13,785 bases of DNA from JACVRM01 sp046262315 (lineage in GTDB: Bacteria; Actinomycetota; Thermoleophilia; Gaiellales; Gaiellaceae): NCBI GenBank assembly GCA_046262315.1, contig JBHEMZ010000044.1:1-13785 (forward strand), read 5' to 3'. The notes under the pieces were generated by a model, which was not told where the DNA came from, searched no databases, and saw nothing but the letters and a program-made list of their open reading frames with translations. Numbering within the stretch: position 1 is the stretch's first letter; each line of letters begins with the position of its first letter. The position numbers and the translations under genes were made by a program. Positions 1 through 6,723 of the stretch are shown piece after piece.

Positions 1-174
1 CGACGCCATGGTCGCCGCCGCCCTGATCGACCGGCTCGTCCACCACGCCACCATGATCACCCTCAAAGACAAGAGCTACCGCCTCCGCCAGCGCGGACTC
101 GACGTCACACCCCAACCTGGTGGTGCACTTATCGACTGCGCAAACCGGTGCACCTTTCGGCTGCGCTTGACACA
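1..174 (+). mobile_element. Right end of an IS21-family insertion sequence (partial)
   Basis: The window begins inside an IS21-type element. The sequence shows the end of an istB reading frame followed by two direct copies of a 20-nt motif, GGTGCACTTATCGACTGCGC at 122-141 and GGTGCACCTTTCGGCTGCGC at 147-166 (17 of 20 identical, 25-nt period). IS21-family ends are known to carry several such terminal repeats and to finish in 5'-CA-3'. The outer boundary is therefore probably the CA at 172 or 174, just after TTGACA at 167-172. The left end, istA and most of istB lie outside the window, so the target-site duplication cannot be checked. Confidence 0.75.
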
Positions 175-286
175 GTCGTACCCGGTCGACTTCCCGATGC
201 CGGCGGCGGCGTTTCCGGACGACGCGGCGGGAGCCGGGTGCGAAATCGCCTTCACCCCTATGGAAATCAGTTCGAGGGTTGTATGA
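1..286 (+). CDS. istB: IstB-like ATP-binding protein of an IS21-family element, C-terminal fragment
   Basis: IstB is the AAA+ ATPase that works with the IstA transposase during IS21 transposition. Only its C-terminus is present. The residues encoded from base 2 include AAALIDRLVHHATMITLKDK followed by SYRLRQRG, which matches the conserved end of IstB proteins (the ALxDRLxHH...SYR region). The Walker motifs lie upstream of the window. The frame has no stop where IstB normally ends: it runs through both terminal repeats and about 110 nt of flanking DNA to a TGA at 284-286. The last 50 or so residues are thus element end plus host sequence, not IstB family sequence. The copy may be altered at its 3' end, or may use the flanking stop naturally. 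Confidence 0.7.
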   Translation, partial: DAMVAAALIDRLVHHATMITLKDKSYRLRQRGLDVTPQPGGALIDCANRCTFRLRLTQSYPVDFPMPAAAFPDDAAGAGCEIAFTPMEISSRVV

Positions 287-287
287 T
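282..287 (+). promoter_or_regulatory. Candidate -10 element (TATGAT) for the glycoside hydrolase gene
   Basis: TATGAT at 282-287 matches the TATAAT consensus in 5 of 6 positions and lies in the host DNA between the IS end and the hydrolase start at 371. It would give a 5' leader of about 75 nt. I see no convincing -35 hexamer 16-18 nt upstream. The TTGACA inside the IS end (167-172) is far too distant to pair with it. Weak call. Confidence 0.3.
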
Positions 288-370
288 CGCCAGGCAGGAG
301 ATCGGGGGGGCGGTCTGCGGTTGGTCCCCAAACCTGGTCCGGGGCCCCCGCCCGGCCGGTAAGGAGAGTC

Positions 371-2611
371 ATGGTGCTTCACCCTCTCCGTCTGCGCAGG
401 CGGACCACCGCGTCGTGCGGCTCCGGAAGGGCTGCACATGCAGGCGCACTTGTACTCCTCGTCTCGCTTCTGGCGGTGGTCTCTGCCGTGACGGTTCCCG
501 ACGCGGAACCCGCCCCGCTCTCGAACAAGCTTGTCCCGTCGTACGGCGCACTGTGGGGCATCGCGGTGCAGGGACGCGACGGCCGCGATGCGGTTCAGGA
601 GGTCGCGTACCTGGAGGGTGTGATCCAGCGCCGGTACGACATGCAGCGGCGCTACTACCGTTGGGACGAGCCGTTCCCGGGCGCCGAAGAGACTGCCGCG
701 CTCTCGGCGGGGCGCATCCCGGTGATCTCCTGGAACGCGAAGACGATTGCGCAAGTCCCTGTCAAATGGGCCGACATTGCGAGCGGCGCGCATGACGGTC
801 TCATCAACACACGCGCCGACGCCGTGAAGGCGCTGGGCAAACCGGTGATGATGGTCTTCAACCACGAGCCCGAGAACGACATCGGCTCGACCAAGCGCGG
901 GACGCCGGCCGACTTCACGGCGGCGTGGCGCCGCATCGTGACGATGTTCCGTGCCCGTGGCGCTACGAACACCGTCTGGGTCTGGAACCTAATGGCGTTC
1001 TCGTTCCAGACCAACTCGGGCCGGAATCCGCTTGACTACTACCCGGGCGACGACGTCGTCGACTGGATGGCGGCCGACGGGTACAACTGGTTCGGCTCAA
1101 CCCACGTCCTAAATCAGCCCTGGCGCTCGTTCGCCTCGATCTTCCAGCCGTTCTACGACTGGGGCAAGACGCGCGGGAAGCCACTCGCCGTCTTCGAGAC
1201 CGGCGTGCTGGACGACACGAAGACTCCGGACCCGAACCGCAAGGCACAGTGGTTCCGCGACCTGCTGACCACCATGAAGAGCTGGCCGGCCATGAAGGGG
1301 ATCATCTACTTCAACGGGAGTGGCTGGCACTTCGACTCCTCGGTCGCTGCGACAAACGCGTACCGCGCCGTCGGCCTCGATCCGTGGCTGAACCCGCAGG
1401 CCGTCCCTGCGATCTCGTCCTTCTCGCCGACGAGCGGTGCGGCCGGTTCGACCGTCGTGACGATCAACGGAACGAACTTCACCGGCACGGCGGCGGTCAG
1501 GTTCAACGGGAAGCCGGCCTCATTCTCCGTCGTGTTCGCGACTCAGATCAGAGCTACGGTTCCGAACGGCGCGACGACCGGGAGGATCTCCGTGACCTCG
1601 CCGACTGGAACGGGCACGAGCGCGACGAACTTCACCGTGTCGTACACCGTGTCGAGCTTCAGTCCGACTAGCGGCCCTACGGGCACGATCGTAACGGTCA
1701 CGGGGAATGGGTTCACGAACCCCAGCACGGTGAAGTTCAACGGCGTGAGCGCTACGACGACGTACGTGTCCCCGAGCCAGCTACGCGCGACCGTTCCCGC
1801 GTCGGCGGCGACAGGTACCATAACCGTCGTCCGGTCGACGGCTCCGACGACGACCCAGAGCGCAACGCCGTACACGGTTACACCGTTCGTCGCGCCGACA
1901 ATCAGCGGGTTCACCCCGACGTCGGGGCTCGCGGGCGCGCGTGTACGCATCAACGGCGCCTACTTCAGCGGCGCAGGCGCGGTGAAGTTCAATGGCGTCT
2001 CAGCGGCGTACACCATCGTGTCGGCGACGCAAATCGACGCGGTCGTTCCGGCAGGCGCGACCACGGGGAAGATCAGCGTCACGACCCCTGCCGGCACCGC
2101 GACGAGCACCGGAACGTTCACCGCGCTGGCGATCACGAGCTTCACGCCGACGTCAGGCCTGGCCGGGACCGTGGTCACGATCAACGGCTCGGGCTTCACC
2201 ACGACGTCGACCGTCAAGTTCAACGGCGTGGCCGCAACGGTCACGTACGTCTCGCCGACCCAGCTCAAGGGGACGCTCCCGGCTGGCGCCACGACAGGAA
2301 AGATCACCGTTACGAACGCTGCCGCGCCGGTCGGAACTGTGACGAGCGCGGCAACGTTCACGGCGCTCGCGATCACGAGCTTCACGCCGACGTCGGGCCC
2401 GGCCGGGACGGTGGTCACGATCAACGGCTCGGGCTTCACCACGACGTCGACGGTGAAGTTCAACGGCGTGGTGGCGACAAAGACGTACGTCTCGCCGACG
2501 CAGCTGAAGGCGACCGTCCCGGCTACCGCCACGGCGGGGAAGATCAGCGTCACGAACACTGCCGCGCCGGTCGGAACTGTGACGAGCGCGGCAGTCTTCA
2601 CGAAGACGTAG
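371..2611 (+). CDS. Secreted GH26-like glycoside hydrolase with five IPT/TIG domains
   Basis: A predicted secreted beta-glycanase of 746 residues, probably acting on mannan or mixed beta-glucan as GH26 enzymes do. Residues 1-45 look like a signal peptide: an Arg-rich start, then a hydrophobic core at about 25-40 ending near VSA. The catalytic domain covers about 55-340. VFNHEPEND has the probable acid/base Glu166 after His165, YYPGDDVVDWMAADGYNW (223-240) matches the GH26 core strand, and AVFETGV carries the probable nucleophile Glu276. Five IPT/TIG immunoglobulin-like domains follow at about 347-422, 427-503, 509-584, 587-664 and 667-743, each opening with a variant of FxPTSGxAG. There is no LPxTG or other surface anchor. 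The ATG at 371 is preceded by AAGGAG (361-366). It stands alone on the plus strand, between the IS end and the tRNA. The exact substrate is unknown. Confidence 0.8.
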   Translation: MVLHPLRLRRRTTASCGSGRAAHAGALVLLVSLLAVVSAVTVPDAEPAPLSNKLVPSYGALWGIAVQGRDGRDAVQEVAYLEGVIQRRYDMQRRYYRWDEPFPGAEETAALSAGRIPVISWNAKTIAQVPVKWADIASGAHDGLINTRADAVKALGKPVMMVFNHEPENDIGSTKRGTPADFTAAWRRIVTMFRARGATNTVWVWNLMAFSFQTNSGRNPLDYYPGDDVVDWMAADGYNWFGSTHVLNQPWRSFASIFQPFYDWGKTRGKPLAVFETGVLDDTKTPDPNRKAQWFRDLLTTMKSWPAMKGIIYFNGSGWHFDSSVAATNAYRAVGLDPWLNPQAVPAISSFSPTSGAAGSTVVTINGTNFTGTAAVRFNGKPASFSVVFATQIRATVPNGATTGRISVTSPTGTGTSATNFTVSYTVSSFSPTSGPTGTIVTVTGNGFTNPSTVKFNGVSATTTYVSPSQLRATVPASAATGTITVVRSTAPTTTQSATPYTVTPFVAPTISGFTPTSGLAGARVRINGAYFSGAGAVKFNGVSAAYTIVSATQIDAVVPAGATTGKISVTTPAGTATSTGTFTALAITSFTPTSGLAGTVVTINGSGFTTTSTVKFNGVAATVTYVSPTQLKGTLPAGATTGKITVTNAAAPVGTVTSAATFTALAITSFTPTSGPAGTVVTINGSGFTTTSTVKFNGVVATKTYVSPTQLKATVPATATAGKISVTNTAAPVGTVTSAAVFTKT
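2129..2608 (+). repeat. 240-bp tandem duplication encoding IPT/TIG domains 4 and 5
   Basis: Two head-to-tail units, 2129-2368 and 2369-2608, each code for 80 residues starting AITSFTPTSG. By eye about 33 of 240 bases differ, concentrated in a few patches. The junction segments (GCCGCGCCGGTCGGAACTGT at 2313 and at 2553) are identical. Domains 1-3 follow the same plan but are much more diverged, so this is the most recent expansion of the array. Confidence 0.85.
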
Positions 2612-2640
2612 CAGCAGGACGCCCGCCGGCGCCCGTCCCT

Positions 2641-2871
2641 GTAAAGTGCGGCTGCGGCAAGACGCTCCCGCACTGGGCGCCCGCGAGACGTCACTACCTC
2701 TCTCCCCCTACCAGATTCGCCGAGGCTGAGCCGCTGTCGCCGAATCACCGGCGGCTCCTGCTCGCGCTCGGCGCAGACCCGCGGCTCACGCTTCGCCGGT
2801 ACACGCACCTGCGTGACGCCCGGCTTACCGAGGCGGCCGAGCGGTTCCATCCTGCGGTGGCTGTTATCTAG
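2641..2871 (+). pseudogene. Decayed coding remnant, possibly the end of a tyrosine recombinase
   Basis: The frame ending at TAG 2869-2871 has no ATG, GTG or TTG start giving a full gene, yet its third codon positions are strongly G/C as in real genes here. Its last 25 or so residues read roughly DPRLTLRRYTHLRDARLTEA followed by AERFHPAV. This resembles the end of phage-type integrases (LGHSDxRLTxxxYxHL), but the catalytic 'LGH' is replaced by 'LGA' and no RHxFAT box precedes it. Upstream, VKCGCGKTLPHWAPARRHYL instead recalls a degraded zinc-ribbon. The position next to a tRNA gene would suit an integrase relic. The identity is uncertain, but a functional gene is unlikely. Confidence 0.35.
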
Positions 2872-3086
2872 GCGTTAGCTGGCCGATGCGGCGCCGGGCC
2901 AACGAGTGGGAGCATCGCGATCCTGCCCCGCCCTCCCCACATCCCGGAGGATTCACATGGTGATAGGCACGAATACGCCCGCGGGCATTGGTCGCCAGCA
3001 GCCTCGCGCTCATAGACGAGGACTAAGCGCAGACCTTTGGCCACTGATTGGCCACATTTCTCCAACCTGCCGGAAAGGAAAAGCGG
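2872..3086. other. Non-coding stretch before the tRNA terminator
   Basis: I see no convincing gene here. A good Shine-Dalgarno (GGAGG, 2946-2950) sits six bases before an ATG at 2957. The frame it opens, however, runs through the terminator and antisense to the tRNA to a stop at 3133, so it is probably the start of a lost gene or chance. TTGGCCAC occurs twice, around 3038-3053. With the remnant at 2641-2871 this makes a gene-poor gap of roughly 500 bases between the hydrolase and tRNA-Pro. Confidence 0.5.
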
Positions 3087-3111
3087 AAAAGCCCCGTTCT
3101 GCGGGGCTTTT
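3087..3111. terminator. Bidirectional intrinsic terminator
   Basis: AAAAGCCCCG (3087-3096), a five-base loop, then CGGGGCTTTT (3102-3111) form a perfect 10-bp stem. On the plus strand it ends in five T's (3108-3112); on the minus strand the A-rich left flank gives CTTTTCCGCTTTTCC. It lies four bases beyond the 3' end of the minus-strand tRNA and so serves as its terminator. It would equally stop plus-strand transcripts from the hydrolase side. Confidence 0.85.
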
Positions 3112-3115
3112 TCAT

Positions 3116-3189
3116 CGGGGCGCCGAGATTTGAACTCGGGACCTCTAGTCCCCCAGACTAGCGCGCTAACCAGGCTGCGCCACGCCCCG
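3116..3189 (-). tRNA. tRNA-Pro (anticodon GGG)
   Basis: Read on the minus strand, the 74 bases fold into a full cloverleaf. The acceptor stem is CGGGGCG with CGCCCCG, the D stem GCGC/GCGC around AGCCTGGTTA, the anticodon stem CTAGT/ACTAG with loop CTGGGGG (anticodon GGG, reading CCC/CCU), and the T stem CCGAG/CTCGG with loop TTCAAAT. The C1:G72 pair is typical of bacterial tRNA-Pro. No CCA is encoded (the next bases are ATGAA), so the tail must be added by nucleotidyltransferase. A terminator follows directly. Confidence 0.95.
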
Positions 3190-3200
3190 CGGCTGGGGAT

Positions 3201-3206
3201 ACCTTA
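3201..3206 (-). promoter_or_regulatory. Candidate -10 element of tRNA-Pro
   Basis: TAAGGT on the minus strand lies 11 bases before the first tRNA base, which would place transcription start a few bases upstream of the mature 5' end. No good -35 lies at 16-18 bases. TGGACA (minus, 3241-3236) resembles a -35 but is about 29 bases away, too far. Weak call. Confidence 0.3.
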
Positions 3207-3326
3207 GCGCATCGCACGGCCGGCGTGTTTGCGAATGTCCAGTACACTAGTCGTGTTTGGACTGGCGCCGAGCCGGGCAGACGAAGACTTCAGGGAGAGG
3301 TCATCTCCCCCTCGTACCTCCCCCCA

Positions 3327-3352
3327 AAGGCGGCTCCAGCGAGGGCCGCCTT
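3327..3352 (-). terminator. Hairpin downstream of the proS-xre pair
   Basis: AAGGCGGC (3327-3334) and GCCGCCTT (3345-3352) form an 8-bp stem with a 10-base loop, 18 bases beyond the stop codon of the small regulator gene. It has no U-tract (the minus strand continues TGGGGGGAGG), so intrinsic termination is only probable. A second, weaker hairpin, GGGAGA/TCTCCC, lies at 3293-3309. The rest of 3190-3369 shows no gene. Confidence 0.5.
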
Positions 3353-3369
3353 CCCGTTCCGGGCGTTTC

Positions 3370-3666
3370 TCAGCCGAGGCGTTTGTAGAGGCGGTCGATC
3401 AGCTCGGGCATCGCCTCGAGGCGCCGCGTGATGTGCCGCAGCCGGTACTCGCGGAAATGGGCAGGCTCGACGTCCAGCGCCGCCGCAATGCGCTCGATCA
3501 CCTCATCGGCCGGGACGGGACGGTTGCCGTGTACGAGATGGTTCAGGTAGCCGGCGGACAGGTTGGTCTCCTGCGCGAGACCGCGGTACGTGACGCCTGT
3601 CTCCGAGATCAGGAGCTCGAGCGCCGGCCCGAACGGCTCGGTGCTGAACCTGCGGCGCCGGGCCAT
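3370..3666 (-). CDS. Small XRE-family helix-turn-helix protein coupled to proS
   Basis: A 98-residue predicted DNA-binding protein. Residues about 15-70 form an XRE/Cro-C1-type HTH: VTYRGLAQETNLSAGYLNHL holds helix 2, the turn and the recognition helix, and HGNRPVPADEVIERIAAALD the following helices. A short basic C-terminal segment (71-98, HITRRLEAMPELIDRLYKRL) is predicted helical. No ligand or enzymatic domain is present. Its ATG shares one base with the TGA of proS (TGATG), so translation is almost certainly coupled. The hairpin at 3327-3352 suggests it is the last gene of the unit. Whether it regulates proS, the whole cluster or something else cannot be read from sequence. Confidence 0.8.
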   Translation of the reverse strand: MARRRRFSTEPFGPALELLISETGVTYRGLAQETNLSAGYLNHLVHGNRPVPADEVIERIAAALDVEPAHFREYRLRHITRRLEAMPELIDRLYKRLG

Positions 3667-5327
3667 CAGCGCACCTCCGCGAGTTCGCCGATCGCGATCC
3701 GTTGCTCCTCGCCCGTGGCGCGGTCGCGCACGTCCACGGCGCCGTCATCGAGCGTCTTCTTGCCGACCGTGACGCGAACCGGGCAACCGATCAGATCAGC
3801 GTCCGCGAACTTCTCTCCCGCACGCTGATCTCGGTCGTCGAGCAGCACGGCCCGGCCGCCCTCCTCGAAAGAGTGCGCCACGTCGAGGCCGCGCTCCTCG
3901 AGACCGGGGAGCACGACGACGTGCACGTCATAGGGGGCGATGGATGCGGGCCAGCGGATGCCGTGCTCGTCGTGCCGCTGCTCGACCACCGCAGCCATTA
4001 CGCGGCCCGGTCCGACGCCGTAGGAGCCGCCGATGAGCGGCTTCTCCTGTCCGTCCTCGTCGAGGAACGTGGCGCCGAGGGGCTCGGAGTAGCGAGTCCC
4101 GAACTTAAAGATGTGTCCGACCTCGATGGCGGTCTGAAAGCCAAGGCGGCCGCCGCACTTCGGACAGGCGTCCCCTTCACGCGGCTGTCTCAGGTCGGCG
4201 AAACGCGCTTGGAAGTCGCGACCATGCTCGACACCGCACAGGTGGCGGCCCGTTTCGTTGGCGCCGGCTACGAACTGGCCCTCACGCAGGGTCTCGTCTG
4301 CGACGATCTCGCCCTCGAAACCGACGGGCCCGAGCGAACCCGGATCGGCTTCGAACGCCGCGCGGATCTCCTCCTCGGTGGCCGGCCGGAAGTCCGAGCC
4401 GAGCGCCGAGGCAAGTTTTGCCTCCTCGAGGCGGCCGTCGCCGCGGATGAGCCCGAGCACGAGCGTGCCGTCGGTCTTCACGACCGGCATCGCCTTCGCC
4501 GTCGCGGCCGTATCGATGCCCAGGAAGTCCGCCAGGGCCTCGATCGTCGCGACTCCGGGCGTTTCGACCGGCTTAGGCCCGTCGAGCCGAGCAGGAAACT
4601 CCGGCTCACGCGGCACACCGTGGGCGATCTCGAGGTCAGCCGCGTAGTCGCCGCGTTCGCACGTAACCAGCACGTTTTCGCCGGAGCCGGACGGCGCGAG
4701 ATAGTCGACTGACTCCTTGCCGCCCATCATCCCCGATTCGGCCTGGACGGCATAGAACTCGAGGCCGCAGCGCTCGAAGATGCTCTCGTAGGCCTCGGCG
4801 TGCTTCTGGAAGCTCACCGCCAGACCCTCTTCGTCGCGGTCGAACGAGTACGAGTCCTTCATGATGAACTCGCGGACGCGGAGCAGACCGCCGCGCGGGC
4901 GAGGCTCGTCACGCTCCTTGATCGCGAAGTGGTAGAGGATCTGAGGTAGGCGGCGGTAGCTCTGCATCTCCCGTGCGTGAAAGGTGACCGTTTCCTCATG
5001 GGTCATCGGGAGCACGTAGTCGCGCCCGTAGCGGTCCGTGAGGCGGAACAGCTCCTCGATGTGATCGCGTTTCGTGTGCTGCCAGAGCTCGACGGGCGTC
5101 AGTAGCGGCATGAGCATCTCCTGGCCGCCGATCGCATCCATCTCCTCGCGGATGATTCCGACGATCCGCTGGTGGACACGCCAGCCGAGCGGCAGGAACG
5201 TCCACACGCCGGCCGTGAGCTGGCGGATGAACCCGCCGCGGACGAGCAGCTTGTGGCTCACGGCCTCGGCATCCGCCGGTGCGTCGCGCAGCGTTGGCAG
5301 GAAGAGCTGGGACGCGCGGGCGACCAC
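3666..5327 (-). CDS. proS: Prolyl-tRNA synthetase, bacterial type
   Basis: Charges tRNA-Pro with proline in the cytosol. From the chosen start it has 553 residues, near the family's usual 560-575. Visible parts are the class II core with motif 1 around RQLTAGVWTFLPLGWRVHQR, THEE at 109-112, motif 2 in RVREFIMKDSYSF (150-162), the bacterial insertion (editing-type) domain at about 220-400, motif 3 IGGSYGVGPGR from 432 with Arg442, and the anticodon-binding domain from about 460 (LLDDRDQRAGEKFADADLIG). The frame is open 207 bases further upstream, but that part translates hairpins and a direct repeat, while family similarity begins at SQLFLPTLRDAP. I prefer the GTG at 5327: it has no Shine-Dalgarno, but TAACCT ends 8 bases before it, suggesting a leaderless mRNA. 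A cognate tRNA-Pro gene lies about 480 bases beyond its end. Confidence 0.93.
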   Translation of the reverse strand: MVARASQLFLPTLRDAPADAEAVSHKLLVRGGFIRQLTAGVWTFLPLGWRVHQRIVGIIREEMDAIGGQEMLMPLLTPVELWQHTKRDHIEELFRLTDRYGRDYVLPMTHEETVTFHAREMQSYRRLPQILYHFAIKERDEPRPRGGLLRVREFIMKDSYSFDRDEEGLAVSFQKHAEAYESIFERCGLEFYAVQAESGMMGGKESVDYLAPSGSGENVLVTCERGDYAADLEIAHGVPREPEFPARLDGPKPVETPGVATIEALADFLGIDTAATAKAMPVVKTDGTLVLGLIRGDGRLEEAKLASALGSDFRPATEEEIRAAFEADPGSLGPVGFEGEIVADETLREGQFVAGANETGRHLCGVEHGRDFQARFADLRQPREGDACPKCGGRLGFQTAIEVGHIFKFGTRYSEPLGATFLDEDGQEKPLIGGSYGVGPGRVMAAVVEQRHDEHGIRWPASIAPYDVHVVVLPGLEERGLDVAHSFEEGGRAVLLDDRDQRAGEKFADADLIGCPVRVTVGKKTLDDGAVDVRDRATGEEQRIAIGELAEVR

Positions 5328-5335
5328 AGGCCGAG

Positions 5336-5341
5336 AGGTTA
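5336..5341 (-). promoter_or_regulatory. Candidate leaderless -10 element of proS
   Basis: TAACCT on the minus strand is followed by 8 bases and then the GTG start at 5327. Initiation 7-9 bases downstream of a -10 would place the transcript start on or beside the start codon. There is no -35 and no Shine-Dalgarno. The hairpin at 5349-5364 lies just upstream. Confidence 0.4.
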
Positions 5342-5348
5342 GTCGAGC

Positions 5349-5580
5349 CGCTCCCGACGGAGCGTGCCGTCCGCCGGCGGAGGCGGGCTTGCCCCGCCGT
5401 AGCCACACCGCGCGAAGCCGCGTCTGACTTCTCGGCGACCCGCCGCAAGTCGTCATGGCCCCACGAAGCGCGCCAGACTTGCGGCGGGAAACGGCGCAGC
5501 CACACCGCGCGAAGTCGCGTCTGATTACTAGCACCCGCGAAGATCGTCCTCGCTCGCGCAGCGAGCCGGATCTTCGCGGG
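5349..5580. repeat. Hairpin- and repeat-rich ispG-proS intergenic region
   Basis: The 253-bp gap is packed with symmetrical elements: CGCTCC/GGAGCG (5349-5364), the palindrome CCGCCGGCGG (5371-5380), GGCGGG/CCCGCC (5382-5398), a perfect 13-bp inverted repeat CCCGCCGCAAGTC/GACTTGCGGCGGG (5439-5451 and 5476-5488), and the large hairpin at 5534-5580. A direct repeat beginning AGCCACACCGCGCGAAG occurs at 5401-5431 and 5498-5528, 97 bases apart, with three differences in 31. This density looks like a REP/BIME-type mosaic rather than a simple leader. It is not protein-coding, although one frame stays open through it. Confidence 0.7.
5534..5580 (-). terminator. Large hairpin abutting the ispG stop codon
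   Basis: CCCGCGAAGATC (5534-5545) pairs perfectly with GATCTTCGCGGG (5569-5580). After a 3/3 internal mismatch, a second stem CTCGCT/AGCGAG (5549-5554 and 5560-5565) closes a CGCGC loop. On the minus strand it starts directly after the ispG TAA. It is a likely terminator or mRNA 3' stabiliser for the upstream operon, but has no U-tract, so intrinsic termination is uncertain. Confidence 0.55.
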
Positions 5581-6714
5581 TTACTCGACTGGAATGAGCG
5601 ACGCCTCGGCCATCGCGAGCGCCGCGGGCTTGGCCATCTTGAGGCGCTTCGGACGCTGCATGCCGCCGCCTATCCAGGCGTCAATCTCGCGAAAGAGCTC
5701 GTCGACGAGGAAGTCGGAGGACACCTTCTTCAGCACGCGGCCATGGGCATAGATGAAGCCGACATCGCGCCCCCCGGCGATGCCGAAGTCCGCGTCGCCC
5801 GCCTCGCCGGGTCCGTTCACAGCGCAGCCCATCACGGCAACCTCGAACGGCTGCGGGTACTCGCGCAGCCGCTCCTCCACGACAATGGCCAGGTTCTCGA
5901 CGCCGACGTTGTCTCGACCGCACGACGGACACGCGATCATGATCGGGCCGCGCTCGCGGAGCCCCAGTGACTTGAGGATCTCCCACGCCACCTCGATCTC
6001 TTTCACCGGGTCGGAGGTGAGCGAGACGCGCAGCGTGTCGCCGATGCCGTCCGCCAGCAGGGAGCCGATGCCGACCGCGCTCCGGATCGAGCCCGCGAAC
6101 GGCGTGCCGGCCTCCGTGACCCCGAGGTGCAGCGGATATGAGACGCGCGCCTCGAGCATCCGGTACGCCCGGATCATCGTCGGCACGTGCGTCGCCTTGA
6201 CGGAGATCTTGAAGTCGCGGTAGTCGAGCCGCTCGAGCAGCTCCACCTCTTCCAGCGCCGCGGCGACGAGTGCCTCGGCCTGGTCACGCTGAGCGAGCTC
6301 CTCAAGGTGCTTCGGCAGCGAGCCGGAGTTCGCGCCGATGCGCATCGGGATCCCCGCATGGCGCGCGGCGGCGACGACCTGGGCGACCCGTTCCGGACCG
6401 CCGATGTTCCCCGGGTTGATGCGCACGGCGGCCACGCCCGCGTCGATCGCCCGCAGCGCGAGGCTCGCGTTGAAGTGGATGTCGGCGATGACCGGTAGCG
6501 GCGACAAGCGGACGATGCGCCGAAGCGCCTCGGCGTCCTCAATCTTCGGCACCGCGCAGCGCACGAGCTCGCAGCCCGCCGAGGCGAGGGCGGCGATCTG
6601 GGCCACGGTCGCCTCCACGTCGCGCGTCGGCGTCAACGTCATCGACTGGACAACCACCGGCGCCCCGCCGCCGATGGGCACGCCGCCGACGCGAATCTGG
6701 CGCTCGCTGGCCAT
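5581..6714 (-). CDS. ispG: 4-hydroxy-3-methylbut-2-enyl diphosphate synthase (IspG/GcpE)
   Basis: Catalyses the reductive ring opening of MEcPP to HMBPP, the penultimate MEP-pathway step, in the cytosol with a [4Fe-4S] cluster. The protein has 377 residues and the compact bacterial two-domain form without the plant-type insert. An N-terminal TIM-barrel part shows VVVQSMTLTPTRDV, ADIHFN, VRINPGNIG and GANSGSL. The C-terminal cluster domain has IACPSCGR (Cys262, Cys265), MGCAVNGPGEA (Cys297) and Glu304, with the same spacing as E. coli Cys270/273/305 and Glu312. I chose the ATG at 6714. A GTG at 6747 is also in frame, but similarity begins near RQIRVGG and TACAAT lies 9 bases before the ATG, fitting a leaderless start. 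It shares the cluster with dxr of the same pathway. Confidence 0.95.
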   Translation of the reverse strand: MASERQIRVGGVPIGGGAPVVVQSMTLTPTRDVEATVAQIAALASAGCELVRCAVPKIEDAEALRRIVRLSPLPVIADIHFNASLALRAIDAGVAAVRINPGNIGGPERVAQVVAAARHAGIPMRIGANSGSLPKHLEELAQRDQAEALVAAALEEVELLERLDYRDFKISVKATHVPTMIRAYRMLEARVSYPLHLGVTEAGTPFAGSIRSAVGIGSLLADGIGDTLRVSLTSDPVKEIEVAWEILKSLGLRERGPIMIACPSCGRDNVGVENLAIVVEERLREYPQPFEVAVMGCAVNGPGEAGDADFGIAGGRDVGFIYAHGRVLKKVSSDFLVDELFREIDAWIGGGMQRPKRLKMAKPAALAMAEASLIPVE

Positions 6715-6723
6715 TCCGCGACG

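Noticed and set aside
167..196. Complete outward promoter at the IS21 end
   Set aside because: TTGACA is a perfect -35, but the bases 16-18 positions downstream (around CTTCCC) bear no resemblance to a -10.
2129..2608. Tandem repeats considered as a CRISPR-like or satellite array
   Set aside because: The 240-base units stay in frame, encode complete IPT/TIG domains and have no spacers.
1960..2850. 296-codon minus-strand frame opposite the IPT domains
   Set aside because: Its repetitive Val/Pro-rich translation is the antisense image of the tandem IPT repeats.
2957..3133. 58-codon plus-strand frame with a good GGAGG Shine-Dalgarno
   Set aside because: It runs through a strong terminator hairpin and antisense into tRNA-Pro, and its residues resemble no protein. 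It is more likely a relict start or chance.
3702..4712. 336-codon plus-strand frame opposite proS
   Set aside because: It mirrors the ProRS coding strand and has no recognisable domain or ribosome binding site.
5328..5534. N-terminal extension of ProRS by 69 residues
   Set aside because: The frame is open, but it translates hairpins and the 97-base-spaced direct repeat. ProRS similarity begins only after the GTG at 5327.
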